Origin: Rudaea cellulosilytica DSM 22992
GTDB lineage: Bacteria > Pseudomonadota > Gammaproteobacteria > Xanthomonadales > Rhodanobacteraceae
Direction: 5' to 3'
Assembly (NCBI RefSeq): GCF_000378125.1
Contig: NZ_KB899241.1
Location: forward strand, 1,835,652-1,899,651
Length of the DNA: 64,000 nucleotides
Positions 26,417-35,978 of this stretch are shown here, piece by piece (position 1 is the first letter of the stretch; each line of letters opens with the position of its first letter). A model generated the notes under the pieces. It was not told where the DNA came from. It was given only the letters and a program-made list of their open reading frames with translations, and did no database searches. The translations under genes were made by a program, and so were the position numbers.

Positions 26417-27304
26417 TCAATGCCGCGTCGGTACCGCATCGACCGGCGGTTCGTCGGCGAACAGTTCGTTGATCTCGGCCTCGTCGAACACGTAGTGGCG
26501 ATTGCAGAACTCGCAGGTGACCTGCACCGAGCCTTGCTCGGCGAGCACGGCATCGTTTTCCGCGCGGCCGAGCGTGCGCAGCATTGTGCCGACGCGCTCG
26601 CGCGAGCAGGTGCAGCCGAACGCGAGCGCCTGCGCGGGTTGCAGGCGCACCTCTTCCTCGTGGAACAGGCGCCGCAATACCTCTTGCGGCGGCAGGTCAA
26701 GCAGTTCGTCCTGCCCCAGAGTAGCGAGCAGGTGTTCGGCGCGGTTCCAACCGTCCGCATCGGCGACGGCAGCATTTCCACCGGTCGTGGCGACCTGTTG
26801 CAGCATCAAGCCGGCGCAGCGCTCTGCGTTGGCGGCAAGGACAAGTCGCGTCGGCAACTGTTCCGAGCGCTGAAAATACCCCTCGAAGGCAGCGGCGAGA
26901 TCGCCATGCTCGACCGGTACCAGCCCCTGGTAGCGCGTATCGGTCACCGAGTTCTCGATCGTGATCGCGAGGCGCGCATCGGTTTCGAGCGACACGCGCG
27001 ATTGCGGTTGCTCGCCGTCCCAGCGCGCGATGCCGCGCAGCTGGCCGTCGTGCGTACAGTCGGCGAACAGCAAGCGCAGCGCGCCGCTTTCGCGCAGATG
27101 GATGGAAAGCCGTCCTTCGAACTTGATCGGGCTCGTGAACAGCGCGCTCGCGGCCACGGTCTGGCCGAGCAGTTCGGCGAGCGGGCGGCTGTAATCGCCG
27201 TTGGCGCGGATGCGTTGCCAGGCCTCGTCGAGGCGCACGATGGCGCCGCGCACACCGGCGCGTTCGAGTTGGAAGCGGTGCAGGGAATTGTCGGTCGTCG
27301 TCAT
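26417..27304 (-). CDS. hslO: Redox-regulated chaperone Hsp33
   Basis: 295 residues. The N-terminal domain has LHRFQLERAGVRGAIVRLDE and the GRL..HLRESGALRLLFADCT region. The C-terminal zinc/redox switch has CTC (231-233) and CEFC (264-267), the four Cys that bind zinc when reduced and form disulfides under oxidative heat stress, turning on holdase activity. The length is normal. It is cytoplasmic and convergent with the DUF3228 gene seven bases away. Confidence 0.95.
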   Translation of the reverse strand: MTTTDNSLHRFQLERAGVRGAIVRLDEAWQRIRANGDYSRPLAELLGQTVAASALFTSPIKFEGRLSIHLRESGALRLLFADCTHDGQLRGIARWDGEQPQSRVSLETDARLAITIENSVTDTRYQGLVPVEHGDLAAAFEGYFQRSEQLPTRLVLAANAERCAGLMLQQVATTGGNAAVADADGWNRAEHLLATLGQDELLDLPPQEVLRRLFHEEEVRLQPAQALAFGCTCSRERVGTMLRTLGRAENDAVLAEQGSVQVTCEFCNRHYVFDEAEINELFADEPPVDAVPTRH

Positions 27305-27513
27305 GACTTGCGGTGTCGAATCGTTGGGGTCGGAAAGCGGCTGGTTGTCGCGCAGGACGCCAGTTTATGCGGGCAGACATGGGACGATGCAAGAGCCGGC
27401 GCGTGCGATCGTTGTCAGAAAATTTCCCTCGCCCGCGCCTGGCCCGGGCCGAACCGCGCAAGAAGATGAGGCAGGATGGCCGGCGACAGCGGTTCGAAAC
27501 GGGAGAAGACTGC

Positions 27514-28467
27514 TTGAAACGAATTGAGGGGTTTTTCTGCCGGGCCGCCGCGCTGGCGATGCTGCTGGCGCAAACAGGCTGGGCAAACGAGTGGTCACCG
27601 CCCGCGGATATCGAACAAATCCCGCTGTGGCCGCGCACGCCGCCAAATGCGCAACCCGTACCGGGGCCGGAATATGCGCTGACCAAGACGAGCCCCGACC
27701 CCAAGTTTGCCGGCAAGCCGGTGACCGGGGTGTACAACGTCTCACAACCGACGCTGTCGGTATTCCCCGCCAAGGGAAACAACACCGGTGCGGCGGTCGT
27801 GGTGTTTCCGGGCGGCGGCTATCAAATGCTCGCGATCGACTTCGAAGGTACCGAAGTCTGCGACTGGATCACGGCGAAGGGCGTCACCTGCATTGTGCTC
27901 AAGTATCGCGTGCCCGGCGGCGGCCCTTACGGCCTGAAGATGCCGCATGTGCCGATGGCGCTGCAGGATGCGCAACGCACGATCGGCCTGCTGCGCGAGC
28001 GCGGCGGCAAATGGGGCATCGATCCGCACAAGATCGGCGTGCTCGGATTTTCCGCCGGCGGCCATCTCGTCGCCTGGGTCAGCAACGAGGCCAAGCGCAG
28101 CTATGCTCCCGTCGATGCCGCCGACAAGCAGAGCAGCCGCCCGGATTTCGCCGTGGTGCTCTATCCCGGTCACATCTGGGACTATGAGGATAACCATTAC
28201 GAGACACCGGCAAACGGCCTGCGCGTTAGCAAAGACGCGCCGCCGACCTTCATCGTGCAGGCGCAGGACGATCCCTTCGACAACATCCACGAATCGGCCA
28301 CCTACTATCTCGCCCTGGTGAAAGCCAAGGTGCCGGTGGAGATGCATGTCTACGCGCACGGCGGCCACGCGTTCGGCCTGCGCCGTACCGAGCAGCCGAT
28401 CACGCAATGGCCGGCGCTGGCCGAAACGTGGCTGCAGAGGATCGGGATGTTGCCGAAGCAGCCGTAG
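27514..28467 (+). CDS. Secreted alpha/beta hydrolase (acetyl-xylan-esterase/BD-FAE-like)
   Basis: 317 residues from TTG at 27514, which has GGGAG eight bases upstream and gives a proper signal peptide (KRIEGFFCRAAALAMLLAQ); the longer frame upstream overlaps hslO antisense. It has the oxyanion region VVVFPGGGYQMLA, nucleophile S180 in LGFSAGGHLVA, the Asp in QAQDDPFDNI and the His in HGGHAFGLR. This fold is common among carbohydrate esterases associated with polysaccharide breakdown. A GH29 fucosidase is encoded 8 kb away, but there is no shared operon. Confidence 0.85.
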   Translation: MKRIEGFFCRAAALAMLLAQTGWANEWSPPADIEQIPLWPRTPPNAQPVPGPEYALTKTSPDPKFAGKPVTGVYNVSQPTLSVFPAKGNNTGAAVVVFPGGGYQMLAIDFEGTEVCDWITAKGVTCIVLKYRVPGGGPYGLKMPHVPMALQDAQRTIGLLRERGGKWGIDPHKIGVLGFSAGGHLVAWVSNEAKRSYAPVDAADKQSSRPDFAVVLYPGHIWDYEDNHYETPANGLRVSKDAPPTFIVQAQDDPFDNIHESATYYLALVKAKVPVEMHVYAHGGHAFGLRRTEQPITQWPALAETWLQRIGMLPKQP

Positions 28468-28657
28468 CGGGTCGCAATCTTTCAATCATCAGCGCGGTCG
28501 CGATTCCCGTATGGAAGCGCGCATCGCACCTCGATCGTCGAAAAAATTCCGCAGATGTCGATTTCCGCAAACACCGCTCGTCGTTTCGATGCAAGGCCGA
28601 TGAGGCAGGGCTCGAACCGACCGATTGCACATACCCATCACAAGCAGGAGAACGAAC

Positions 28658-29137
28658 ATGATCCCCAAGAACACGATTTGCATCTGGTACGACGGCACTG
28701 CCCTGGAAGCCGCACAGTTCTACGCGAAGACGTTTCCGGACAGCGCGGTCGGTGCCATTCATCGCGCACCGGGCGACTATCCCGCGGGCAAGCAGGGCGA
28801 TGTGCTGACGGTCGAGTTCACCGTCGCCGGCATTCCCTGTCTCGGCCTCAACGGCGGCCCGGGAATCAACCACAGCGAGGCATTCTCGTTCCAGATCGCG
28901 ACCGACGACCAGGCCGAAACCGATCGCCTGTGGAATGCGATCGTCGGCAACGGTGGCAAGGAAAGCGCCTGCGGCTGGTGCAAGGACAAGTGGGGCATAT
29001 CGTGGCAGATCACGCCGCGTGTCCTCACCGAAGCCTTCACCGGCTCGGATCGCGCGGCGGCCAAGCGCGCATTCGAGGCGATGATGAAGATGGGGAAGAT
29101 CGATGTCGCTGCGATCGAGGCAGCGCGGCGGGGCTGA
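28658..29137 (+). CDS. VOC family protein (PhnB / 3-demethylubiquinone-type)
   Basis: 159 residues from ATG at 28658, with GGAG seven bases upstream. It has the PhnB-like opening NTICIWYDGTALEAAQFYAK, then LTVEFTVAGIPCLGLNGGP and the Trp-rich CGWCKDKWGISWQI. Proteins of this type are small cytoplasmic beta-alpha-beta-beta-beta fold proteins, often annotated as 3-demethylubiquinone-9 3-methyltransferase domain or glyoxalase-like; the substrate is unknown. A decayed copy of the same family is at 35979-36177. Confidence 0.87.
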   Translation: MIPKNTICIWYDGTALEAAQFYAKTFPDSAVGAIHRAPGDYPAGKQGDVLTVEFTVAGIPCLGLNGGPGINHSEAFSFQIATDDQAETDRLWNAIVGNGGKESACGWCKDKWGISWQITPRVLTEAFTGSDRAAAKRAFEAMMKMGKIDVAAIEAARRG

Positions 29138-29291
29138 GCTTGCAGGCTGCACACGACAAGCACACGAACGGGATTGTTGCCGAAGTAGCGGCACGGCATC
29201 GTCGAACGGTCTAGAATTCCTGCGAACTTGCGCGTTCTCGCCGGCGATCCATGCCGGCACCGACACTGTCGCGACACTCCCGGGAGCTCAC

Positions 29292-30290
29292 ATGACTACC
29301 TGGCTCAAAGCGCAATACACCCGGCGCGATCCCGATCCGCAATCCGTCATCGAGGCCGTGCCATTCGAGCGCCCCGTGCTTGCGCCAGGCCAGGCGCTGG
29401 TCGCGGTGCTCGCCGCGCCGATCAATCCGAGCGATGTGCTGACACTGACCGGCGAGTACGGCATCCTGCCACCGCTACCGGCCGTCGGCGGCAACGAAGG
29501 CGTGGGTCGCGTCGTGGAACTGGGCCCGGATACGCAAGGTCCTGCCGTGGGCCAGACCGTATTGCTGCCGGCCGGCATCGGTACCTGGGCCAGCCACGTC
29601 CTCGCGCCGGTCGCGAAACTCGTTCCATTGCCGAATGGCGCCGATCCGCAGCAGCTCGCGATGCTCACGGTGAATCCGCCGACGGCGTCGCTCCTGCTCG
29701 GCAATTTCGTCGATCTCAAACCCGGCGACTGGGTAGTGCAGAACGCCGCAAACTCCGGCGTCGGCAGCTATCTCGTGCAGCTCGCCAGGCAGCGCGGCCT
29801 GAAGACGGTGAACATCGTGCGGCGTGAGTCTGCCGTGGCCGGCGTCGAGACGCTGGGCGCCGATGTCGTGCTTGTCGATGGCGAGGATCTCGCCGCTCGC
29901 GTCAAGGCCGTAACGCACGGCGCGTCGATCAAACTCGGCGTCGACTCGGTCGGCGGCAGCGCCACGCTGCGCCTCGCGGCGTGCCTCGGCGAGGGCAGCA
30001 TCGTCGTGAACTACGGCGCGTTGAGCGGGGATGCGTGCAAGGTGTCGCCGCGCGAACTCGTATTCCGCGACATCACGCTCAAGGGTTTCTGGCTCGCGCG
30101 TTGGTTCCGCATCACGCCTGCGGCGCAACAGCATGCGCTGCTCGCCGAACTCGCCGGCCTTATCGCTGCGGGCAAGTTGAAGGCTCCGATCCAGGCCACC
30201 TATGACCTGATGCAAATCAAGCAGGCCGTGGCCGCTGCGGCAGCGGGTGAGCGCCAAGGCAAGATCATGATCGTGCCCAGGCACGAGTGA
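29292..30290 (+). CDS. MDR superfamily 2-enoyl thioester reductase / zinc-less quinone oxidoreductase
   Basis: 332 residues from ATG at 29292 behind CGGGAG. It has the catalytic-domain stretch APINPSDVLTLTGEYG and GGNEGVGRVVELG, and the Rossmann motif NSGVGSYLVQLARQ, which binds NADPH. It lacks the structural-zinc Cys cluster of alcohol dehydrogenases. The pattern resembles MECR/Etr1-type trans-2-enoyl reductases of fatty acid synthesis; a general quinone reductase is possible. It is cytoplasmic, and no operon partner is obvious. Confidence 0.85.
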   Translation: MTTWLKAQYTRRDPDPQSVIEAVPFERPVLAPGQALVAVLAAPINPSDVLTLTGEYGILPPLPAVGGNEGVGRVVELGPDTQGPAVGQTVLLPAGIGTWASHVLAPVAKLVPLPNGADPQQLAMLTVNPPTASLLLGNFVDLKPGDWVVQNAANSGVGSYLVQLARQRGLKTVNIVRRESAVAGVETLGADVVLVDGEDLAARVKAVTHGASIKLGVDSVGGSATLRLAACLGEGSIVVNYGALSGDACKVSPRELVFRDITLKGFWLARWFRITPAAQQHALLAELAGLIAAGKLKAPIQATYDLMQIKQAVAAAAAGERQGKIMIVPRHE

Positions 30291-30435
30291 GCGTGCGGGC
30301 ACGGCTCGATTGAAGGGTGCGCCGAGGCATCGATACTCGAGAATTGTCGCCGCGCGCTCATCCGCACCGACACATTTGCCGATCAAATTACGTCCGATCT
30401 CAGAAGAGCTCATTTTTCCGAGAAGGTACCCATCG

Positions 30436-30804
30436 ATGCGCATGCTCGCCCTATCGACTGTCGCGGCCTGTTTGTCGCTCACCGGCTGCATATTTGGTTA
30501 CATCGCACCCGCGCCTGACGGCTTTCGGGGCGATTTCGTGCTGAAAGACGATGCGCAACTGACGTCCTGCAGTTTGGGGCCGGGCATGTGGAGCGGCTCC
30601 ACGCCAGGAACTTGCATAGGATTCGGCTGCAGCGAAAACTGCATATCTGTTCCCGCCGGGACGCCAGTCAGAGTTTTGCATACGTTTGTCCACGCCGACG
30701 GTATCGAAGACGTATCAATACGCGTAGGCGAGGGCTCAGGTGCGAGGGTTGCGCACCTGTACGGGACATGGGGCGGATTCAAGGAGCATCTCGCTCGTCG
30801 CTGA
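30436..30804 (+). CDS. Small putative lipoprotein, unknown function
   Basis: 122 residues from ATG at 30436 (MRMLALSTVAACLSLTGC). The signal peptide ends in the lipobox LTGC, so Cys18 is likely lipidated. The mature part has several Cys (SCSLG, TCIGFGCSENC) that may form disulfides. I do not recognise the family. It faces the antiporter gene, which is convergent 65 bases away. Confidence 0.65.
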   Translation: MRMLALSTVAACLSLTGCIFGYIAPAPDGFRGDFVLKDDAQLTSCSLGPGMWSGSTPGTCIGFGCSENCISVPAGTPVRVLHTFVHADGIEDVSIRVGEGSGARVAHLYGTWGGFKEHLARR

Positions 30805-30869
30805 ATTGAAACTCCGTCCGATCGGAGTAGCCGACGTAGACCGGTCCTGATCCGCACCGCAACGCGGTC

Positions 30870-32453
30870 TCATTCCCCGCGCTGCAGGATGACGCCCATC
30901 TCTTCCACGTCGAGATCGCGCTCGAGTTCGTGCAGGACTTCGTCTTCGATCAATCCGGCGCGATGGATGCGGATCAGTTCGGCGCGACCGGCGGCAATGC
31001 TGATCAGCACCACGTCGAAATGCGTCTGGATGCCCGACATGAACTTGTCCGCGTCCGCTGCGTAGCGCTCGGTGATTTCCAGGCGCCTGCGGTACTCCGC
31101 AAGCAACTGCGGATGGATCAGCGTTCCGTCCGCTGCGTAGGCATTCGCCTCCACTGCTGCAGCGCGGGCGCGGGCGATCGCGGCTTCCGAAGCAGGCAGG
31201 CTCATTTTCGCCGGCGGGTCGGCGTCGACGGGTCGTACGCGCCGGATCAGCCAACCCAGGCTCGTGCCCTGGATCACCACGGTGGCGAAGATCACGGCGA
31301 ACGCAGTTACGAGCATCAGGTCGCGACCCGGCATAGCCTCTGGCAGCGTGAGCGCGACCGCGAGCGTGACGACGCCGCGCATGCCGGCCCAGCTCAACAC
31401 GGTTGCCTGGCGCATGCCGAGCGGCCGCGCGCGTTTCAGCCCCACGCCGCGCAGCAGGGTGAGCAGGCCGTCGACGCCGAACACCCAGATGAAGCGCGCG
31501 ACCACGATTGCGAGCACGACACCGAAGATCGGAATGGTCATCGTCGTCGTGACCGCGCCGATCCCGCCGACGCGATCGAGCACGCCGCGCAACGAGAAGC
31601 CGATCAGGATGAAGACCAGCGCTTCGAGCACGAACACCATCGTGCGCCAGAACGAGCTGCCGCGCAGCCGCACGCGTGCCGGCAGGATCACATGCTGATA
31701 CCAGCCGAGCACGAGCCCGGCGACGACCGTGGCGATCACGCCGGAAACATGCACGGACTCGCCGGCGATGTACGCAGCCCAGCACATGAGCGTGTTGGCC
31801 ATGATGATCAGCGTCTGCTCGCCGAGGCGTTTGACCACGAAGATCCAGGTCGCGGAAACGGCGAGGCCGACCGCGATTCCGCCAAGGGCAAGGAATAGAA
31901 AATTCGACACGGCCGCGCCGGCATCGAACAAGCCGCTCATCGTCGCCGCGACGGCGAAGCGGAACAGCACGAGGCCGGTCGCATCGTTGAGCAGGCTTTC
32001 GCCTTCGACCAGCGCCGACAGCCGGCGCGGCAGCTTCACGCCTTCGAGCACCGCGCGCGCCGACACCGCATCGGGTGGCGAGACGATCGCGCCGAGTGCG
32101 AAACACGCAGCCCACGGCAGATTCGGCACGAGCCAATGCGTGACCACGCCCACCGCGAACGTAGTGAACACGACGGCGCCGATCGCAAGCGAGAGGATAC
32201 CCGGCAGATGCCGCCGAAAACGGCCGAACGCGGTGAAATACGCGCCGTCCATCAGCAGCGGCGGCAGGAACAACACCAGTGTCAACTCGGGATCGAGCGC
32301 CAGCGGCGGCAGACTCGGCACGAAGGCCAGCGCGCCGCCGCCGACGAGCAAGGCGGTCGCAGGCGGCAGGCCAATGCGCCGCGCCGCCCAATGCAGGGCG
32401 ACGACGACGGCGAGAAGAATAAGCAGGAGCTCGAAGGTTTCGACGGGAGGCAT
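30870..32453 (-). CDS. CPA1-type Na+(K+)/H+ antiporter
   Basis: 527 residues from ATG at 32453 (MPPVETFELLL); an in-frame extension to 32537 is polar and unlikely. About twelve hydrophobic segments fill the first 410 residues. Key motifs are FLPPLLMDGAYF, SPPDAVSARAVLEG and the ion-binding ALVEGESLLNDATGLVLF typical of NhaP/CPA1 exchangers. A cytoplasmic tail of about 115 residues is rich in charged helices. It exchanges a cation for protons in pH or salt homeostasis. No regulatory site was seen. Confidence 0.92.
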   Translation of the reverse strand: MPPVETFELLLILLAVVVALHWAARRIGLPPATALLVGGGALAFVPSLPPLALDPELTLVLFLPPLLMDGAYFTAFGRFRRHLPGILSLAIGAVVFTTFAVGVVTHWLVPNLPWAACFALGAIVSPPDAVSARAVLEGVKLPRRLSALVEGESLLNDATGLVLFRFAVAATMSGLFDAGAAVSNFLFLALGGIAVGLAVSATWIFVVKRLGEQTLIIMANTLMCWAAYIAGESVHVSGVIATVVAGLVLGWYQHVILPARVRLRGSSFWRTMVFVLEALVFILIGFSLRGVLDRVGGIGAVTTTMTIPIFGVVLAIVVARFIWVFGVDGLLTLLRGVGLKRARPLGMRQATVLSWAGMRGVVTLAVALTLPEAMPGRDLMLVTAFAVIFATVVIQGTSLGWLIRRVRPVDADPPAKMSLPASEAAIARARAAAVEANAYAADGTLIHPQLLAEYRRRLEITERYAADADKFMSGIQTHFDVVLISIAAGRAELIRIHRAGLIEDEVLHELERDLDVEEMGVILQRGE

Positions 32454-32563
32454 CGGCGTGAGAGTACCGTTTTTTGCGCCGGATTCAACGCGCGAGTATG
32501 CGGCCGGCGGCAGCTTGCATGGCATTTTGCAAATCAAGCGTTTGCAACAAAACTGGGTTCAAC

Positions 32564-32586
32564 AAAACTGAGGTCAGAGTCACTTT
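32564..32586 (-). repeat. Third, inverted copy of the CTGACCCCAGTTT-type short repeat
   Basis: AAACTGAGGTCAGAGTCACT is the near reverse complement of the sequence at 42019-42042, with one substitution and one short indel. Just upstream, CAACAAAACTG is tandemly duplicated (32546 and 32560). It lies between the antiporter and PD40 genes. It probably marks a small mobile-element end or remnant. Confidence 0.55.
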
Positions 32587-32594
32587 CGATTTAG

Positions 32595-32632
32595 CCAAAA
32601 GAAAGGGCGCCTCGCGGCGCCCGTTTCTTTGG
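32595..32632 (-). terminator. Terminator of the PD40 gene (GGGCGCC type)
   Basis: GGGCGCC pairs with GGCGCCC around TCGC, flanked by A-rich and T-rich arms, so it could work in both directions. On the minus strand the tail is TTTCTTTT. It is one of three near-identical terminators in the window (with 37754 and 43825). Confidence 0.85.
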
Positions 32633-32644
32633 CAACATGAAGTC

Positions 32645-33664
32645 TCAATACTTTGGGGCGCGAGCGTTGAGCGACTGCGATCCGGAATGCGCGTCGATCC
32701 ACGGTTTGAGCGGTACCGTCCAAATGTTGTAGTTGCCGTTGTCCCAGCTTTGCAGCCGGGCGAGATCGGCTTTGGCCTGCTCCGGGCTGCGGGGAAAGGC
32801 GATAGGCAGAGTGCGTTCGCTGCTGAAATACAGCGTTTTCAAATCGGGGCTCAATCGAGGTTCGGCATCGGAGCCGGGGCTGTTGACCGTGTCGCCCATC
32901 CAAATGGGTTCGCCCCAGGCGCCGTTTTGTTTGAAGACGATAAACAGGTCCATGCTTCGTTTAGGAACGCGTCCGGAGCCAAACACCATGAAGGATTCGT
33001 CCGGGGCGACGGCGGGATCGACGTCGGAGTACTGGCCGTCGCTGAACGACGGAGGCACCGGTGCGGAGAACACGCCGTCGCGATATTGCGAACGATAGAG
33101 TTGGAAATGATTCGTCTGTGTATTCCAGGACATGAAATAGAGGCTGCCGTCGGCGACCACGCTGGGCGCAAAGATCGTTGTATTGAAATTCACGACGGCC
33201 GATAAATGCTCCGGTGGGTTCCAGCCGGAATCGGTGCGTCGAATTCTCCACAGATTTCCGCCGATGTGCTCGTTGCCTTGAAAGTACGATTTGATCGCCT
33301 TTCCGCCGCTCTGCACGGGGCGATCGGAGATGAAGATGAGGGATTTGCCGTCCGGTGCCATGGTGGGTTCCATGTCGTTCCACTGCCCGGAGAAAGGCGC
33401 AATTTCGGGTTGCGACCAGCCTTCACTCGCGCGATGCGAAACCAATATCGTCGACTGCACCGCGCTGCTGCGCTGAAAGTACACGGTGTTGCCGTCGCGC
33501 GTGAAAGCGGGCGCGGCTTCGTGCGCCGCCGTCGATATGACGCCGGGTGCAAAAATTTCCGGAGCCGGAGAAATCACCTGCGCCGCCGGCGCGTGCGACG
33601 CTGACAAAACCAGCAGCAGTGCAAGAAGCTGGCGTTGCTGTGCAATTTCGAAACGACCGATCAT
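32645..33664 (-). CDS. Secreted PD40/TolB-like beta-propeller protein, copy A
   Basis: 339 residues from ATG at 33664 (MIGRFEIAQQRQLL) with a signal peptide ending near SHAPAAQ; the longer frame upstream overlaps the neighbouring gene's end. Repeated motifs of the DGKSLIFISDRP, DPAVAPDESFMVFGSGR and SPDLKTLYFSSER kind are PD40 propeller blades. It is probably a periplasmic binding or scaffold protein; no enzymatic residue is apparent. It is a paralogue of copy B immediately upstream on the same strand. Confidence 0.85.
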   Translation of the reverse strand: MIGRFEIAQQRQLLALLLVLSASHAPAAQVISPAPEIFAPGVISTAAHEAAPAFTRDGNTVYFQRSSAVQSTILVSHRASEGWSQPEIAPFSGQWNDMEPTMAPDGKSLIFISDRPVQSGGKAIKSYFQGNEHIGGNLWRIRRTDSGWNPPEHLSAVVNFNTTIFAPSVVADGSLYFMSWNTQTNHFQLYRSQYRDGVFSAPVPPSFSDGQYSDVDPAVAPDESFMVFGSGRVPKRSMDLFIVFKQNGAWGEPIWMGDTVNSPGSDAEPRLSPDLKTLYFSSERTLPIAFPRSPEQAKADLARLQSWDNGNYNIWTVPLKPWIDAHSGSQSLNARAPKY

Positions 33665-33708
33665 AAGAATTTCGATTTGGTTGCGGAGGTTTTGTTCGCA
33701 GCCTAGGA

Positions 33709-34695
33709 TCACTGCGCATGATGGGCGTCGAGCACCGACGCCAGCGACACATACCAGATGTTGTCGGCCCCGTTGTCCCAGGTTTGCCAGCGCACCAGGT
33801 CGTCTTGCATCTGCTGCGGCGTGCGCGGCCAGCTCACTTTGCTGCGCCGGTCCGAGGTGAAATACAGGCTGCGTCCGTCGGGACCCAGATGTGCGCCCCA
33901 AGGATTGTTCTTGCTGCCGACGACATCGCTCAGATCGATCGGCGGGCCCCAATGGTCGGCCTGTCGAAATGCGATGAATAGCCGGTCGGGGCTGCTCTTC
34001 GCCGCGAGGTTGGAATCGAACACGATGAAGGATTCGTCCGGAGCGACGGCAGGATCGAGCTCATGCGTGCCGCCGTCACCCAACGCGACGCGCGTGGGGG
34101 CGAGATATTCGCCGGCCTGGTATTGCGATCGCCAGAGATGAAACTCGCCGCTGGTTTCGTCGGCTTTCTGAAAATACACGCTGCCGTCGCGGACGACGCT
34201 GGGCGAATAGATGCGGGGGTTGTTGTTGACGACATCGGGCAAGCGCACCGGCGTGCTCCAGCCGTTGCCCTTGCGATCCACGCGCCAGAGGTTGCCGCTG
34301 ACGCTCGGTGCGGATTTTCCATCGGGGGCGCCGCCTTCCGTCGCCGGTCGATTCGACGTGAAGATCAGAAATGAGCCGTCCGGTGCCATGGAGGGATCGT
34401 GATCGCCCCAACGCCCTGAAAACGGAGCGATCTGCGGCGTCGACCATTTTCCGTTCTGCTTGTGCGAAACCAGAATCACGATGCCCGATCCGCCGCGATC
34501 GAAAAATACGGTGTCGCCATCCGGGGAAAAGGTCGCGCAATCCTCGTTGGCAGGGCCTGAAATCACGCCAGGCGCGAATACTTCCGCGGTGCTCGGAGCA
34601 CTCGTTTGCACGGCGCGGACGTGCATGCAGGACAGCATTGCCGCGACGAGCGCGCACGATTTGTACAAATTCATAGGCTTCGCAATTGATTGCAT
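33709..34695 (-). CDS. Secreted PD40/TolB-like beta-propeller protein, copy B
   Basis: 328 residues (ATG 34695; ATG 34674 is equally possible and gives MNLYKSCALVAAMLSCMHVR as a cleaner signal peptide). It shares with copy A the opening EVFAPGVISGPANEDCATFS, the block IAPFSGRWGDHDPSMAPDGS and the ending RWQTWDNGADNIW. It has PD40 blades throughout. The two genes, 44 bases apart, are a tandem duplication and probably co-transcribed. The 324-base gap up to the SH3 gene holds divergent promoters but no clear motif. Confidence 0.85.
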   Translation of the reverse strand: MQSIAKPMNLYKSCALVAAMLSCMHVRAVQTSAPSTAEVFAPGVISGPANEDCATFSPDGDTVFFDRGGSGIVILVSHKQNGKWSTPQIAPFSGRWGDHDPSMAPDGSFLIFTSNRPATEGGAPDGKSAPSVSGNLWRVDRKGNGWSTPVRLPDVVNNNPRIYSPSVVRDGSVYFQKADETSGEFHLWRSQYQAGEYLAPTRVALGDGGTHELDPAVAPDESFIVFDSNLAAKSSPDRLFIAFRQADHWGPPIDLSDVVGSKNNPWGAHLGPDGRSLYFTSDRRSKVSWPRTPQQMQDDLVRWQTWDNGADNIWYVSLASVLDAHHAQ

Positions 34696-35019
34696 GAGGC
34701 TCGCAGGAGGGTTTCAGGGCAGGGCGGCTGTTCGCCGAAATGGCTGCGAGCATGTTAGTGGGTCTTGCACTTTTCCCTGTTTCGCTTCGACGCGGATTTC
34801 GCACGTTCCGGCGCTCGCGCTATTTCAATTTTGTCTCTGTTGCGCGAAACCATATTGAAACGCGCTCTCCGCGTTCACTGGCAGGTCGGTAATGACAGGG
34901 AAATGCACTTTGTTGCGTTTCTATGAGTTCGCTTAAATTCATTTTGGCCGCCCGAGGTCACCTTGCTTTCAGTCGAGGCGGCGTAAACCAATAACGTCTT
35001 CCGCAAAAAGGAGAACGTT

Positions 35020-35877
35020 ATGAAAACGTTGACTGCATTCTTCGCGGCCACAGCCTTGGCGGCATCCGCACAGGCCTACGCTGCGGAAGGTTTCATCGTC
35101 GCCGACATCACCTTGCAGTCCGGACCGGATGACGAATATCCGCCCGTCGATCAGCTCGCCGCCGGTACGCCGGTGAACATCGAAGGTTGTCTCGAAGGCT
35201 GGACGTGGTGCGATGTGGACGTCGGCGACCTTCGCGGTTGGGTGCCGGGCACTTACATCGAACAGAGCTATGGTGGCCGCTGGGTATACATCACCGACTA
35301 CGGTCCGCGTATCGGATTGCCCGTTGTCGTGTTTTCACTGAACACGTACTGGGGTGCGCACTACAGCAGTCGCCCGTGGTTTGGCGAACGCGAGCGCTGG
35401 GCCTCGCGCCAGATTCGCCCGCGCATGCCGACGCGGCCGCAGGGCGAAGCGCATGCTCCACCGCAGCGAGCGATGCAGCAGACGACACGGCCGATGCAGG
35501 TCGCCCCACAACGGCAGACGCAACAGACGACGCAGCCCGAAAATTCTCAACATCGCGCCCCGGCGCTGCAAGCAAATCCGAACGTGGCTCCGCGAGCCGA
35601 AACCCGACCCACCGATCGGGAGCGGCCGCACGAAACAAGATCCCCGCAGCCACAGAACAACAACCTGGCGCCGCCGCCTCGCCCCGAACGCGAACGTGCG
35701 GGTCCTGCCAAGCCAACTACGGAGCCCGCGAATCATCCGCAGCAGACGCAGCCGAAGTCGGCGAATCCGGAGCGGCCCAGGACCGAGAGCAAACCCAAGC
35801 CCGAACCGAAACAGCCGGTCAAAAAAGACAACCAGGACCACCGCGATGAAAACAACGGGCACGATGCCGAAATATAG
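35020..35877 (+). CDS. Secreted SH3 domain protein with long Pro/Gln-rich tail
   Basis: 285 residues. Signal peptide 1-22 (ALAASAQAYA). A bacterial SH3 domain (about 24-82) shows ADITLQSGPDDEYPPVDQLA, WTWCDVDVGDLRGWVPGTYI and a short Tyr/Trp-rich extension (YWGAHYSSRPWFGERE). From about residue 130 the chain is a low-complexity Pro/Gln/Arg/Lys-rich tail that looks disordered. SH3b domains in the periplasm usually bind peptidoglycan or peptides; the tail could tether or span the cell wall. It has a good ribosome site (AAAGGAG). The gene ends 56 bases before a hairpin. Confidence 0.85.
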   Translation: MKTLTAFFAATALAASAQAYAAEGFIVADITLQSGPDDEYPPVDQLAAGTPVNIEGCLEGWTWCDVDVGDLRGWVPGTYIEQSYGGRWVYITDYGPRIGLPVVVFSLNTYWGAHYSSRPWFGERERWASRQIRPRMPTRPQGEAHAPPQRAMQQTTRPMQVAPQRQTQQTTQPENSQHRAPALQANPNVAPRAETRPTDRERPHETRSPQPQNNNLAPPPRPERERAGPAKPTTEPANHPQQTQPKSANPERPRTESKPKPEPKQPVKKDNQDHRDENNGHDAEI

Positions 35878-35932
35878 TTCGCGGTTGATCGCGCTTTTCA
35901 AATAGAGATGGTCGAAGAGGAGTGCGTGGCAT

Positions 35933-35965
35933 TTGCGCCAGCGGTTTTCGCCGCTGGCGCAATTT
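35933..35965 (+). terminator. Strong hairpin after the SH3 gene, probable terminator
   Basis: TTGCGCCAGCGG (35933-35944) pairs perfectly with CCGCTGGCGCAA (35951-35962) around a TTTTCG loop. The T tail is short, so termination efficiency is uncertain. Confidence 0.6.
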
Positions 35966-35978
35966 GATCGGTTTGTAG

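Noticed and set aside
27313-27513. N-terminal extension of the esterase (67 extra codons)
   Set aside because: It overlaps the start of hslO antisense, is highly basic, and would bury the signal peptide that follows the TTG at 27514.
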